DNA from: GCA-2711565 sp963664245
GTDB taxonomy: Bacteria; Bacteroidota; Bacteroidia; Bacteroidales; GCA-2711565
Length of the DNA stretch: 64,000 nt
Direction of reading: 5' to 3'
Assembly (NCBI GenBank): GCA_963664245.1
Contig: OY760934.1
Span: 310,001-374,000 of the forward strand
The notes below the pieces were generated by a model. It was not told where the DNA came from. It ran no database searches and worked only from the letters and a program-made list of their open reading frames with translations. Made by a program: the position numbers and the translations under genes. Each line of letters starts with the position of its first letter. The stretch's first letter is position 1. This document shows, piece after piece, positions 43,304 through 52,592 of the stretch.

Positions 43304-44290
43304 ATGAAAATTGCAGTTGTAGGAGCCACCGGATTGGTTGGCCGGAAAATGTTAAAAGTTATTGAGGAACGTAATTTCCAGTTCGACGAGTTAATATTGG
43401 CCGCCTCAGAAAGATCAGTGGGACAAACCATTGATTTTAAAAACAAAACGTACACGGTGGTAAGCGTGCAAGATGCCGTTAATTTAAAACCCGATATTGC
43501 CCTGTTTTCGGCAGGTGGTGCTACCTCACTCGAATGGGCCGAAAAATTTGCGGCTAACGGAACTTATGTGGTTGATAATTCTTCGGCCTGGAGAATGGAT
43601 TCTTCAAAAAAGCTGATTGTTCCGGAAATTAATGCTTCCGAACTAAAAAAAGACGATTACATCATTGCCAACCCAAATTGTTCAACCATTCAACTGGTGA
43701 TGGCTTTGGCTCCGCTTCATTATAAATATAAAGCAAAGCGGGTGATTGTTTCAACCTATCAAAGCGTGAGTGGTTCAGGCCAGGCTGCGCTTACCCAACT
43801 AGAAAACGAAAGAAACAACATCGAAGGTCCTAAAAAATACCCTTACATCATCGACCGTAACTGTTTGCCCCATTGCGACGATTTCCAGGAAAATGCCTAC
43901 ACCAAAGAAGAGCTCAAACTAACCAACGAAACAAAGAAAATACTGAACGATGAAACCATTCATGTAACAGCAACAGCCGTGAGGGTTCCGGTTACCGGCG
44001 GGCATTCCGAATCGGTGAATGTTGAATTTGCAAATGAGTTTGAATTAGCCGATGTAAGATATTTACTGAACCAGTTTGACGGAGTTGAAGTACTTGATGA
44101 TATCAAAAAACTGCAATATCCCATGCCTTATTATGCCAGTGAAAAAGACGAGGTATTTGTAGGTCGTATCCGCCGCGATTTTTCTCAGGGAAAAACATTA
44201 AACATGTTTATTGTAGCCGATAATCTCCGAAAAGGAGCTGCAACTAACGCAGTTCAAATTGCAGAATACCTACAAAAAAAATTCATTTAA
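43304..44290 (+). CDS. asd: Aspartate-semialdehyde dehydrogenase (328 aa)
   Basis: This enzyme reduces aspartyl-4-phosphate to the semialdehyde. The sequence starts MKIAVVGATGLVGRKML (GxxGxxG). It has the canonical FSAGGATSLEWA and DNSSAWRMD motifs, nucleophile Cys126 in NPNCSTIQLVMALAPLH, and catalytic His in RVPVTGGHSES. It lies 21 bp after metX, at the end of the SAM-riboswitch operon. It is presumably the housekeeping copy; the upstream gene at 38230 is a divergent paralogue. Confidence 0.96.
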   Translation: MKIAVVGATGLVGRKMLKVIEERNFQFDELILAASERSVGQTIDFKNKTYTVVSVQDAVNLKPDIALFSAGGATSLEWAEKFAANGTYVVDNSSAWRMDSSKKLIVPEINASELKKDDYIIANPNCSTIQLVMALAPLHYKYKAKRVIVSTYQSVSGSGQAALTQLENERNNIEGPKKYPYIIDRNCLPHCDDFQENAYTKEELKLTNETKKILNDETIHVTATAVRVPVTGGHSESVNVEFANEFELADVRYLLNQFDGVEVLDDIKKLQYPMPYYASEKDEVFVGRIRRDFSQGKTLNMFIVADNLRKGAATNAVQIAEYLQKKFI

Positions 44291-44353
44291 CGAAAATATC
44301 TGGACATCAGAACCATTTTTTAGGTTATTTTGCAAAACTTAATTATATGGTAG

Positions 44354-46885
44354 ATGCGCAGATATTATTTTTTACTTATCCTGTTTCTTTCGGCTTCTGC
44401 TGTTAGCTTTGCCCAAGGAAAATTAACCCGCGTAAGCGGCGTGGTTCGTGATTCTGTTACGAAAGAACCGTTGCCTTTTGTCAACATTATTTTTGTGGGT
44501 AAAAATGTAGGAACTGTAACCGATTATAACGGTTATTTTTCGTTGGCCACCCAATGGGGATCTGATCGGTTAAAGGCTTCGTTTGTTGGATATAACGAAC
44601 AGACCAAGAAAGTTGAAAACGGAGAAAATCAAAAGATTGATTTTTATTTATCGCCCAAAAACTTCTCCCTGCAGGAGGTTACCATTTCTGCAAAACGCAA
44701 AAGCTACCGGAATAAAGACAATCCAGCGGTTGAGCTTATCCGCAAAGTGATTGAACACAAAAAAGATAACAGGAAAGAAAGCCTGGATTTCTACGAGTAC
44801 GACAAATACGAAAAAATCGAATTCGATTTAAATAACATCCCGCCCGATTTTAAAGAAAAAAAGGCCCTGAAAAAGTTTCAATTTATTTTTGATTATGTCG
44901 ACACTTCCAAAATCAACAACAAACCTTATTTGCCGGTATTTTTAAAAGAACGCTCGTCAAAGGTTTATTATCGTAAATCGCCAAAAACCACCAAAGAGTA
45001 CGTTTCGGCTACCAATATGGTTGGTTTTAATAATTATATCGATGAAAAAGGGGTGTCGTCTTTTATCGAAAACATGTATGAAAAAGTAGATATCTACCAG
45101 AACAACATCTACTTTATGACCTATGATTTTATCAGCCCCATTGCCGATGCCAGCCCTATGTTTTATAAATATTTTATACTGGATACAACGGTTGTCAATG
45201 GTTACAAATGCACCCGCTTAGGTTTCCAGCCAAGAAACAAAGCCGATTTTACCTTCCGGGGAGAAATGTTTATCACCAATGATGATCGCGCTGCGGTAAT
45301 CAAAATCAAGATGCGGGTTTCTGAGCAGATCAACCTGAACTTTGTGAACGATTTGCAAATTGATCAAGAGTTTGCACTGATTGACGAAAGGGTTTGGATG
45401 CTGAACAAAGACGAACTGGTCATCGATTTTAACATTGGCAAAAAAGGCCTGGGAATTTTCGGGAGGAAACATCTTTCGTATAAAAACTTTGTGTTCGACC
45501 AGAAAAGGGATAACGAAATTTATAACGATATCCGTAAAATTATTATTGCCGAAGATCACGATCAAAAGCCCAAAGATTTTTGGTTGAACGCCCGTCATGC
45601 CGAATTAACGCCCAAAGAAAAAGGTATCTTTACCATGGTCGATAGTGTTCAAAACGTTCCGGCTTTTAAAACCACCATGGACATTATTTTCTTCCTGATG
45701 TCGGGTTACATTGAAGCCGGCCCGTTTGATATTGGACCGTTTAACGGCTTTTACAGCTTTAACGATATTGAAGGGAATAAGGTGCAATTTGGCGGCAGAA
45801 CCAATGTAAATTTCAGTCAAAAATGGATGATTGAAGGAAAAGCAGGTTATGGTTTTAAAGACGAACGTTGGAAGTATTCCATTGGACTTTATCGCTTCTT
45901 TAACAAAGAACACTACCTTGGATTCCCTAGGCACTACGTAAAAATACTATCCGAAGAAGAAACCCATTTCCCCGGAATGATGGTTCAAAACTTTAACAGC
46001 GACAACTTCCTGCTTTCATTTAAAAGGGGGGAAGCCGATAAAATTTTGTATCAGCGAAAAAAAGAAATTGAATATTGCCTGGAAAAACAAAACGGCGTAA
46101 AAATCAGCCTCGCGTTGCGGAACAACATCCTGGAAGCAGGAGGGAAGTGGCAGTTTGATTTTGACGGATATTCGCTGAATAAAATAACAACCAGCGAATT
46201 TGAGATTGGCTTCCGCTTTGCTCCAAACGAAAAATTTTACCAGGGAAAAAGCTACCGGGTTCCCATTGCCACCAAACACCCGGTTTTTGAAATCACCTAT
46301 ACGCAAGGCATCAAAGATGCATTTAATGCCGATTACAACTATCAGAAACTGAACCTTTATATTCAAAAAAGGGTATTTCTTTCGCAGCTTGGTTATAGCG
46401 ATGTAAAAATTGAAGGTACCAAACTTTGGGGCAATCTTCCCTTGCCTTTGTTGCTTATCCAGCCGGCGAACCAAACCTATACATATCAAACAAACGCATT
46501 TAACATGATGAACTTTATGGAATTTGTGGTCGATCAATCGGTGAGTTTAAAAATTGAACACTATTTCAACGGTTTCTTTTTTAATAAAATTCCTTTGCTT
46601 AAAAAATTAAAATGGCGCGAGTTCATCAGTTTTAAAGGTGTTTATGGATCATTGAGAGACGTGAACAACCCTGAAAAAAATACGGCAGCCATGCTTTGGC
46701 CGGTAAATGACGACCTGCAACAAACCACATACACCCTCGAAAACAAGCCATACATGGAAATGAGTGCCGGAATTCATAATATTTTTAAAGTATTTCAGAT
46801 TGCAGTGGTCCGAAGGTTGAACTATTTAGATAACCCTAACGTGGATAAATATGGTTTCAGGATGCGCTTTATTGTAGAATTTTAA
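44354..46885 (+). CDS. DUF5686 protein with CarboxypepD_reg-like domain (843 aa)
   Basis: A signal peptide (LLILFLSASAVSFAQG) precedes a carboxypeptidase-regulatory-like beta-sandwich (RVSGVVRDSVTKEPLPFVNIIF...DYNGYFSLATQW). A large DUF5686 region follows (ISAKRKSYRNKDNPAVELIRKVIEHKKDNRKESLDFYEYDKYEKIEFDLNNI). The C-terminal part is strand-rich and ends in a Phe (RMRFIVEF), typical of an outer-membrane beta-barrel. Function is unknown; no TonB plug is seen. It is monocistronic, 63 bp after asd. Confidence 0.9.
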   Translation: MRRYYFLLILFLSASAVSFAQGKLTRVSGVVRDSVTKEPLPFVNIIFVGKNVGTVTDYNGYFSLATQWGSDRLKASFVGYNEQTKKVENGENQKIDFYLSPKNFSLQEVTISAKRKSYRNKDNPAVELIRKVIEHKKDNRKESLDFYEYDKYEKIEFDLNNIPPDFKEKKALKKFQFIFDYVDTSKINNKPYLPVFLKERSSKVYYRKSPKTTKEYVSATNMVGFNNYIDEKGVSSFIENMYEKVDIYQNNIYFMTYDFISPIADASPMFYKYFILDTTVVNGYKCTRLGFQPRNKADFTFRGEMFITNDDRAAVIKIKMRVSEQINLNFVNDLQIDQEFALIDERVWMLNKDELVIDFNIGKKGLGIFGRKHLSYKNFVFDQKRDNEIYNDIRKIIIAEDHDQKPKDFWLNARHAELTPKEKGIFTMVDSVQNVPAFKTTMDIIFFLMSGYIEAGPFDIGPFNGFYSFNDIEGNKVQFGGRTNVNFSQKWMIEGKAGYGFKDERWKYSIGLYRFFNKEHYLGFPRHYVKILSEEETHFPGMMVQNFNSDNFLLSFKRGEADKILYQRKKEIEYCLEKQNGVKISLALRNNILEAGGKWQFDFDGYSLNKITTSEFEIGFRFAPNEKFYQGKSYRVPIATKHPVFEITYTQGIKDAFNADYNYQKLNLYIQKRVFLSQLGYSDVKIEGTKLWGNLPLPLLLIQPANQTYTYQTNAFNMMNFMEFVVDQSVSLKIEHYFNGFFFNKIPLLKKLKWREFISFKGVYGSLRDVNNPEKNTAAMLWPVNDDLQQTTYTLENKPYMEMSAGIHNIFKVFQIAVVRRLNYLDNPNVDKYGFRMRFIVEF

Positions 46886-46969
46886 TTTTTTTTACAAACT
46901 CCAAAAGTCTTTCTAGTACTGGCTTCCAAAAGGTTCAAGCCAACCCAAAAGATTTTTTTTATTTTTTTC

Positions 46970-47026
46970 TTGACAAATTATTTTTTAATTGTATTTTTGT
47001 CCATGCGGTTTAACCATTTAGTTAAA
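46970..47026 (+). promoter_or_regulatory. Promoter and TetR-type operator of efflux operon
   Basis: TTGACA at 46970-46975 and TATTTTTG at 46992-46999 form the promoter, with 19 bp between TTG and the -7 box. Just downstream, TTTAAC (47009-47014) and GTTAAA (47021-47026) form an inverted repeat with a 6-bp spacer, placed at the likely transcription start. It fits autorepression by the TetR protein encoded next. Confidence 0.6.
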
Positions 47027-47049
47027 TCAGGTAGTTAAAAAATAATAAA

Positions 47050-47670
47050 ATGAATTACTTTATGATAGAAGAAAAAAATACCGAGCAAAAAATACTTGAA
47101 GCGGCCAAATCAGTTTTCCTCGAAAAAGGGAAAGATGGGACAACAATGCAGGCTATTGCAGATAAAGCCGGTATTAATAAAGCGCTGCTTCATTACTATT
47201 TCAGGAGCAAAGACAAACTATTCCGAAAAGTTTTGGAGGAAACCATGTCAGCTTTCTTGCCAAAAATTGAAGAAACGTTTACCTCCGAAATAGATTTCTT
47301 TGATAAAATCAGGATGGTGGTAAAAAATTATATCAGTCTTTTATACGAAAACCCTTTTATTCCGGCTTTTATGTTAAATGAGATCAACCGAAATCCGGAT
47401 GAACTATTCTCCATAATCAAAGAATCAGGAATCCACCCTGATGTAATTTTTGCGGTCATCGAAAAAGAAATTGAAAAGGGAAACATTATTAGTATTGCTC
47501 CACGGCAGTTTTTTTCGAACCTGTTATCGCTCTGCATTTTCCCAATAGCAGCCCGTCCTTTGCTGAAAAGAGCCTTGCTATTCGCAACAACAGAAGAATA
47601 CAATAACTTCATAGAAGAACGGAAAACCCAGGTTTCCGAGTTTATAATCAATGCTATAAAAGTGAAATAA
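47050..47670 (+). CDS. TetR/AcrR family transcriptional regulator (206 aa)
   Basis: The N-terminal HTH reads KILEAAKSVFLEKGKDGTTMQAIADKAGINKALLHYYFRSKDKLFRKVLEE, the standard TetR DNA-binding domain. The C-terminal ligand-binding domain is all-helical. It is the first gene of a seven-gene efflux unit with 1-bp spacing to the TolC gene, so it most likely represses its own operon and is released by an efflux substrate. An ATG at 47062 is an alternative start. Confidence 0.92.
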   Translation: MNYFMIEEKNTEQKILEAAKSVFLEKGKDGTTMQAIADKAGINKALLHYYFRSKDKLFRKVLEETMSAFLPKIEETFTSEIDFFDKIRMVVKNYISLLYENPFIPAFMLNEINRNPDELFSIIKESGIHPDVIFAVIEKEIEKGNIISIAPRQFFSNLLSLCIFPIAARPLLKRALLFATTEEYNNFIEERKTQVSEFIINAIKVK

Positions 47671-47671
47671 A

Positions 47672-48946
47672 ATGAGAAAATTCAGTATATATATATTCTT
47701 GCTGTTTCTTACGCTTTCGGCATCTAGCCAAGAGGTTCTAAAACTATCCGATTGTTACCGCATGGCGGAAGAAAATTATCCGTTAATCAACCAAAAAGAA
47801 TTGATTGATAAAATAGATGAATACAAGCAAATTCAACTAAAACGGAATTATTTGCCAAGCATAAATTTGAATTTACAGGCATCTTATCAATCCGATGTAA
47901 CGAAAATTCCGTTTGATCTTTCGGGCATGGGCTTGAGCATAGATGAGATGTCAAAGGATCAGTACAAAGCCAACCTTGACATTCACCAACTGATTTGGGA
48001 TGGAGGGATCACAAAAGAGCAGCAGCAAATTGATAAAGTTGACACTAAATTGAACCAGCAAAACCTGAAAGTTGAACTTTACAAAATCAAAGATCAGGTG
48101 AACCGCTTTTTCTTTAATGCGTTATTGCTGGAAAAACAGATAGCGGTTTTAGAACTCAGCAAAGAAAACATCCAAAACAACATTCAAAAACTTCAAAGCA
48201 TTGTTGAACAGGGAATGGCTCTGAAAAGCGAGGTTCAGACGCTGGAAGCCGAAAAAATTTCCATCGAACAAAACATCACGGAATTAAAGTTTTCCCGCCT
48301 GGCAATGTTACGAATGCTGAGTTTTTTAACCGGCAGGGAAATAGGAGCGGAGCAGCAATTTGATTATGATGCAAATTCTTTAAGCCTAGAATCGATCAAT
48401 CAAATTAACCGTCCTGAAATCACAAGTTTTGAATTGGAACGCGATAAACAAAAAGCCTTTATGGCAAAAATTGACGCTTCAAAATTGCCTCAAATCGTTG
48501 GCTTTGGACAAATCGGGTACGGACGTCCGGCCTTAAATATGTTGTCGAATGATTTTGAAGAATATTACATCATCGGGCTAAACCTGAAATGGGATATCTG
48601 GGATTGGAACAAACGAAACACCGACAAAGAAATGCTTTCGATTCAATCAAAAATGATTGAAAACCAACAAAAAACCTTTGAACACAACATTTGGGTAAAG
48701 CATCAACAAAATATCACGGAAGTCACAAAGCTGGAATCTTTTATAAACCAGGACAAAGAGATCATTAAACTACGCTCGGATATACGCGCTAATGCAGAAG
48801 ACAAGCTAAATAACGGAAGCCTGACATCGGCCGATTACCTGACGGAATTAAATAAAGAAACCCAGTCGAAATTAAATTTTGAATACCATAAAATACAATT
48901 GGCCCTGGCCAAAATCAATATAAAATACTCACTCGGACAATTATAA
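47672..48946 (+). CDS. TolC family outer-membrane efflux protein (424 aa)
   Basis: The signal peptide ends near LSASSQ. Two outer-membrane efflux repeats with long coiled-coil helices follow (KLSDCYRMAEENYPLINQKELIDKIDEYKQIQLKRNYLPSINLNLQASYQ, and VKHQQNITEVTKLESFINQDKEIIKLRSDIRANAEDKLNNGSLTSADYL). It would be the channel of this exporter. A dedicated TolC in the same operon makes the set self-contained across both membranes. Confidence 0.9.
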   Translation: MRKFSIYIFLLFLTLSASSQEVLKLSDCYRMAEENYPLINQKELIDKIDEYKQIQLKRNYLPSINLNLQASYQSDVTKIPFDLSGMGLSIDEMSKDQYKANLDIHQLIWDGGITKEQQQIDKVDTKLNQQNLKVELYKIKDQVNRFFFNALLLEKQIAVLELSKENIQNNIQKLQSIVEQGMALKSEVQTLEAEKISIEQNITELKFSRLAMLRMLSFLTGREIGAEQQFDYDANSLSLESINQINRPEITSFELERDKQKAFMAKIDASKLPQIVGFGQIGYGRPALNMLSNDFEEYYIIGLNLKWDIWDWNKRNTDKEMLSIQSKMIENQQKTFEHNIWVKHQQNITEVTKLESFINQDKEIIKLRSDIRANAEDKLNNGSLTSADYLTELNKETQSKLNFEYHKIQLALAKINIKYSLGQL

Positions 48947-48956
48947 AATAAGGATC

Positions 48957-49832
48957 ATGAAAAAAATATTTTTATTTGGATCAATCATCTTGCTATTTGC
49001 GGCTTGTAGCAAGAACCATCAATCAGATGCCTATGGTAATTTTGAGGCGGTAGAAACCCTCATTTCAGCCGAAGCAAACGGAAAACTCAACGAATTTACC
49101 ATTAGCGAAGGCGATCAAATCAACACAAATATCCCGGTTGGATTAATAGATACGGTAAGTTTATACCTGCAAAAAAGACAATTAACGGCCAGTAAAAAAG
49201 CCATAGAATCGAAAATCAAAAATATATTATCAGAAATTAATGTGTATAAAGAGCAGTTGATTACACTCACAAAAGATCAAAAACGTATCAGTAAATTGTT
49301 TGAAACAGGAGCTGCCACCCAAAAACAATTGGACGATATCAACGGAAGCATCAGCGTTACAAAACGCCGGATCGAGGCCATAGAAACCCAAAATGCAGGG
49401 GTTTTAAGCGAAATTCAGAGCCTGGATTGGAAAGTAAAAAGCATGGAAGATCAAATTCAAAAATGCATTGTTAAGAACCCTGTTAAAGGAACCGTTTTAG
49501 AAAAATATGCCGAAGAAAATGAATTTGTAAACCTGGGAAAACCGTTATATAAAATCGCCAGACTGGATGAAATAACCTTACGTGTTTACCTCTCCGGAAG
49601 TCAGCTAAGTTCAGTTAAAATTGGACAGAAAGTACAGGTTCTTTTTGATAAAGACGAAAATTCAAACTCGGAAGTTGAAGGAATAATTACCTGGATTTCG
49701 AGCCAGTCGGAGTTTACGCCAAAAATTATCCAAACCAAGGAAGAACGCGTAAAATTGGTGTATGCCGTAAAAGTAAAGGTTAAAAACGACGGCCGGATCA
49801 AAATCGGTATGCCTGGCGAAGTGATTTTCTAA
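48957..49832 (+). CDS. HlyD/YbhG-like membrane fusion lipoprotein (291 aa)
   Basis: A lipoprotein signal ends in LLFAAC. The periplasmic adaptor has a biotinyl-lipoyl-like start (YGNFEAVETLISAEANGKLNEFTISEGDQI), a coiled-coil hairpin (about 70-165) and a beta-barrel end (LARLDEITLRVYLSGSQLSSVKIGQKVQVLFD). It links the ABC transporter to TolC, as E. coli YbhG does. It precedes the first ATPase gene by 1 bp. Confidence 0.9.
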   Translation: MKKIFLFGSIILLFAACSKNHQSDAYGNFEAVETLISAEANGKLNEFTISEGDQINTNIPVGLIDTVSLYLQKRQLTASKKAIESKIKNILSEINVYKEQLITLTKDQKRISKLFETGAATQKQLDDINGSISVTKRRIEAIETQNAGVLSEIQSLDWKVKSMEDQIQKCIVKNPVKGTVLEKYAEENEFVNLGKPLYKIARLDEITLRVYLSGSQLSSVKIGQKVQVLFDKDENSNSEVEGIITWISSQSEFTPKIIQTKEERVKLVYAVKVKVKNDGRIKIGMPGEVIF

Positions 49833-49833
49833 G

Positions 49834-50751
49834 ATGAGTTTTATTCAAGCAACACATATTAATAAATCTTTTAACGACACGCATGCACTGAAAGACATCA
49901 GTTTTTCGGTGGAAGCAGGGGAGTTGTTCGGGTTAATTGGCCCTGATGGAGCAGGTAAAACAACACTTTTCCGTTTGTTTACCACCTTGCTTTTGCCCGA
50001 TAGCGGGACCATCCAAATCGACGGTCTGGATGTGGTAAAAGATTATAAAAGCATACGCAAACACGTGGGCTATATGCCCGGTCGTTTCTCACTTTACCAG
50101 GATTTAAGTGTAGAAGAAAACCTGCAGTTTTTTGCCACCATTTTCAATAGCAGTATTGAAGAAAACTACGATCTGATTGCTCCCATTTATTCGCAAATTG
50201 AGAAATTTAAAACCCGTAAAGCAGGAGATCTATCCGGCGGGATGAAACAAAAGCTAGCTCTTTCGTGTGCGCTCATCCACAAACCCAGGGTATTATTTTT
50301 GGACGAACCAACCACCGGTGTCGACGTCGTTTCGCGCAAAGAATTTTGGGAAATGCTGGCCGAGCTAAAAGAGAAAGGAATTACCATTCTTGTTTCCACG
50401 CCTTATATGGATGAAGCAGCTTTGTGCGAACGCGTTGCTTTGATCCAGAAAGGGGAAATACTGTCGATTTCAACGCCGCAACAAATCACAGATGCTTTTC
50501 CACACCAATTGTTCGCGCTGCGATCAAACAATATTTCAAAGCTGATTTCCGACCTTGAGATTTACAAACATAGCCAATCGGTTTATCCCTTTGGGCAATA
50601 CATTCATTATACCGATAAACGCGAAAAAACGGCTCTCGGAGAAATTCGCAGCTACCTCGAAAACCTCGGGCACCAGCATATTGAAGTACAGGAAATACAG
50701 GCAAACATAGAGGACTGTTTTATGGAACTAATGAATAATCCCTCAAAATAA
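49834..50751 (+). CDS. ABC transporter ATP-binding protein, YbhF N-half-like (305 aa)
   Basis: The nucleotide-binding domain carries Walker A GPDGAGKTT, signature LSGGMKQKLALSCALIHKP and Walker B VLFLDEPTTGVD. A C-terminal extension of about 80 residues follows. In E. coli the homologous YbhF carries two such domains fused; here the halves are separate genes. It energises export of drugs or envelope-active compounds, probably as a heterodimer with the next gene product. Confidence 0.93.
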   Translation: MSFIQATHINKSFNDTHALKDISFSVEAGELFGLIGPDGAGKTTLFRLFTTLLLPDSGTIQIDGLDVVKDYKSIRKHVGYMPGRFSLYQDLSVEENLQFFATIFNSSIEENYDLIAPIYSQIEKFKTRKAGDLSGGMKQKLALSCALIHKPRVLFLDEPTTGVDVVSRKEFWEMLAELKEKGITILVSTPYMDEAALCERVALIQKGEILSISTPQQITDAFPHQLFALRSNNISKLISDLEIYKHSQSVYPFGQYIHYTDKREKTALGEIRSYLENLGHQHIEVQEIQANIEDCFMELMNNPSK

Positions 50752-50757
50752 CGAAAC

Positions 50758-51486
50758 ATGCAATTAAAAAATAAAGTCATAGAAGTAGAGAACTTGGTAA
50801 AACGCTTCGGTTCTTTCGAGGCCAATAAAAACCTGAGCTTTGAGGTGTACGAGGGAGAAATCTTTGGTTTTCTGGGGGCTAACGGAGCAGGAAAAACAAC
50901 GGCTATGAAAATTTTATGCGGTTTGCTAAAACCTACTTCTGGAAATATAAAAGTGGGCGGGTACGACATTTATACCCAAACCGAGAAAATCAAAAAAAAC
51001 ATTGGCTATATGAGCCAAAAATTTTCGCTTTACGAAGACTTAACGGTAACCGAAAATATCCGTTTGTACGGTGGAATATACGGTTTAAACCGAAAAGAAA
51101 TTCAGAAACGCAGCAAAGAACTCATCCAGAAACTAGAAATGGACGAAGTTAAAAACAAGCTGATTTCGGAAATTCCCCTGGGATGGAAACAAAAACTGGC
51201 TTTTTCGGTGGCGGTGTTCCATCATCCCAAAATTGTTTTTCTTGATGAACCCACGGGCGGGGTTGATCCCATTACCCGCCGTCAGTTTTGGAAACTGATT
51301 TACGAAGCAGCAGACCAAGGGGTTACCATTTTTGTAACCACTCACTACATGGACGAGGCTGAATATTGCGACCGCATCTCTATCATGGTTGACGGAGAAA
51401 TTGCAGCATTGAATACGCCCCAGGATTTGATTAAAAATTACGGAGCTCAAAACATGGACGAAGTCTTTTTAAATATAGCTCGTTAG
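50758..51486 (+). CDS. ABC transporter ATP-binding protein, YbhF C-half-like (242 aa)
   Basis: Walker A GANGAGKTT and Walker B IVFLDEPTGGVDP are intact. The signature motif, normally LSGGxKQ, reads IPLGWKQK. This matches the degenerate second signature of YbhF-like fusions and implies an asymmetric ATPase pair, with one weak catalytic site. It lies 6 bp after the first ATPase gene and 2 bp before the permease gene. Confidence 0.93.
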   Translation: MQLKNKVIEVENLVKRFGSFEANKNLSFEVYEGEIFGFLGANGAGKTTAMKILCGLLKPTSGNIKVGGYDIYTQTEKIKKNIGYMSQKFSLYEDLTVTENIRLYGGIYGLNRKEIQKRSKELIQKLEMDEVKNKLISEIPLGWKQKLAFSVAVFHHPKIVFLDEPTGGVDPITRRQFWKLIYEAADQGVTIFVTTHYMDEAEYCDRISIMVDGEIAALNTPQDLIKNYGAQNMDEVFLNIAR

Positions 51487-51488
51487 TT

Positions 51489-52592
51489 ATGAAACAGTTT
51501 ATTGGATTTGTAAAAAAAGAATTTTATCATATTTTTCGCGATTTTCGGACAATGCTGATTTTGTTTGGAATCCCTGTTACACAAATTTTAATTTTTGGAT
51601 ACGTGGTTACCAACGAAATCGACAATGTAAAGATCGTTATCCTGGATCAAGCCAAAGACGAGGCAAGCCGCGATGTAACCAACCGCCTGATTTCTTCCGG
51701 TTATTTTATTTTGGAAGACTATATTAGTGATCCAAACGAAATAGAAGCTTATTTTAAAAAGGGCAACGTAAAAGAGGCTATTATTTTTGAAGAAGGACTG
51801 GCTCAAAAAATGCAAAAGGAGGGGGGGGGAAGCATCCAGCTTATTATTGATGCCAGCGATGCCAACACTGCCAAGCTGATTGAAAACTACACTTCATCTA
51901 TCATTCAAACATATACCCGTGAAAAGCAGGTAATAGAGCCTAAGTTTCAAATCATTCCGGAAGTAAGGATGATGTATAACGAAAATTTGGAAGGCGTATA
52001 CATGTTTGTTCCGGGAACCATGGCCTTGATTTTAGTGATTATATCAGCCATGATGACTTCTATTTCCATTGCCCGCGAAAAAGAAATGGGAACCATGGAA
52101 ATCCTGTTGGTTTCGCCGCTAAAGCCCATCCAAATTTTAGTTGGCAAAGTCATCCCGTATTTTATTCTTTCATTTATCAACGCCATCACCATCATCACAC
52201 TGGCTTATTTTCTGTTTGACGTTCCCATTGCGGGAAGCCTGGTTTTATTGCTGGCCGAGAGTATGCTTTTTATCTTAATGGCACTATCGCTGGGGATCAT
52301 GATTTCTACCATGACAAAAACCCAGATGACAGCCATGATGATCTCGATTTTCTCGCTCATGCTGCCAACCATGTTGCTTTCGGGATTTATTTTCCCGGTT
52401 GAAAATATGCCGATCGTCTTGCAATATCTCTCGGATATAGTCCCGCCAAAATGGTATATTATTATTATTAAAAAGATTATGTTAATGGGCGCATCCTTTG
52501 AATACGTTTGGAAAGAAACCTTGATTTTGTTGGGCATGTGTGTTGTTTTTATGCTTATTAGTGTTAAAAAATTTAAAACCCGTTTGGAATAA
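51489..52592 (+). CDS. ABC-2 type permease, YbhS-like (367 aa)
   Basis: The N-terminal helix is followed by a periplasmic domain (about 45-165) and five C-terminal helices. The motif REKEMGTMEILLVSPLKPIQILVGKVIPYF is the ABC-2 exporter signature. The 3' end overlaps the second permease by one base. A run of eight Gs near 51822-51829 sits in the coding region but the frame is intact. Confidence 0.92.
   Translation: MKQFIGFVKKEFYHIFRDFRTMLILFGIPVTQILIFGYVVTNEIDNVKIVILDQAKDEASRDVTNRLISSGYFILEDYISDPNEIEAYFKKGNVKEAIIFEEGLAQKMQKEGGGSIQLIIDASDANTAKLIENYTSSIIQTYTREKQVIEPKFQIIPEVRMMYNENLEGVYMFVPGTMALILVIISAMMTSISIAREKEMGTMEILLVSPLKPIQILVGKVIPYFILSFINAITIITLAYFLFDVPIAGSLVLLLAESMLFILMALSLGIMISTMTKTQMTAMMISIFSLMLPTMLLSGFIFPVENMPIVLQYLSDIVPPKWYIIIIKKIMLMGASFEYVWKETLILLGMCVVFMLISVKKFKTRLE

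Noticed and set aside
51815..51835. Run of eight Gs in the YbhS-like permease as a phase-variation switch
   Set aside because: The frame is intact, the surrounding residues fit the family, and the permease is not a typical phase-variable surface protein.
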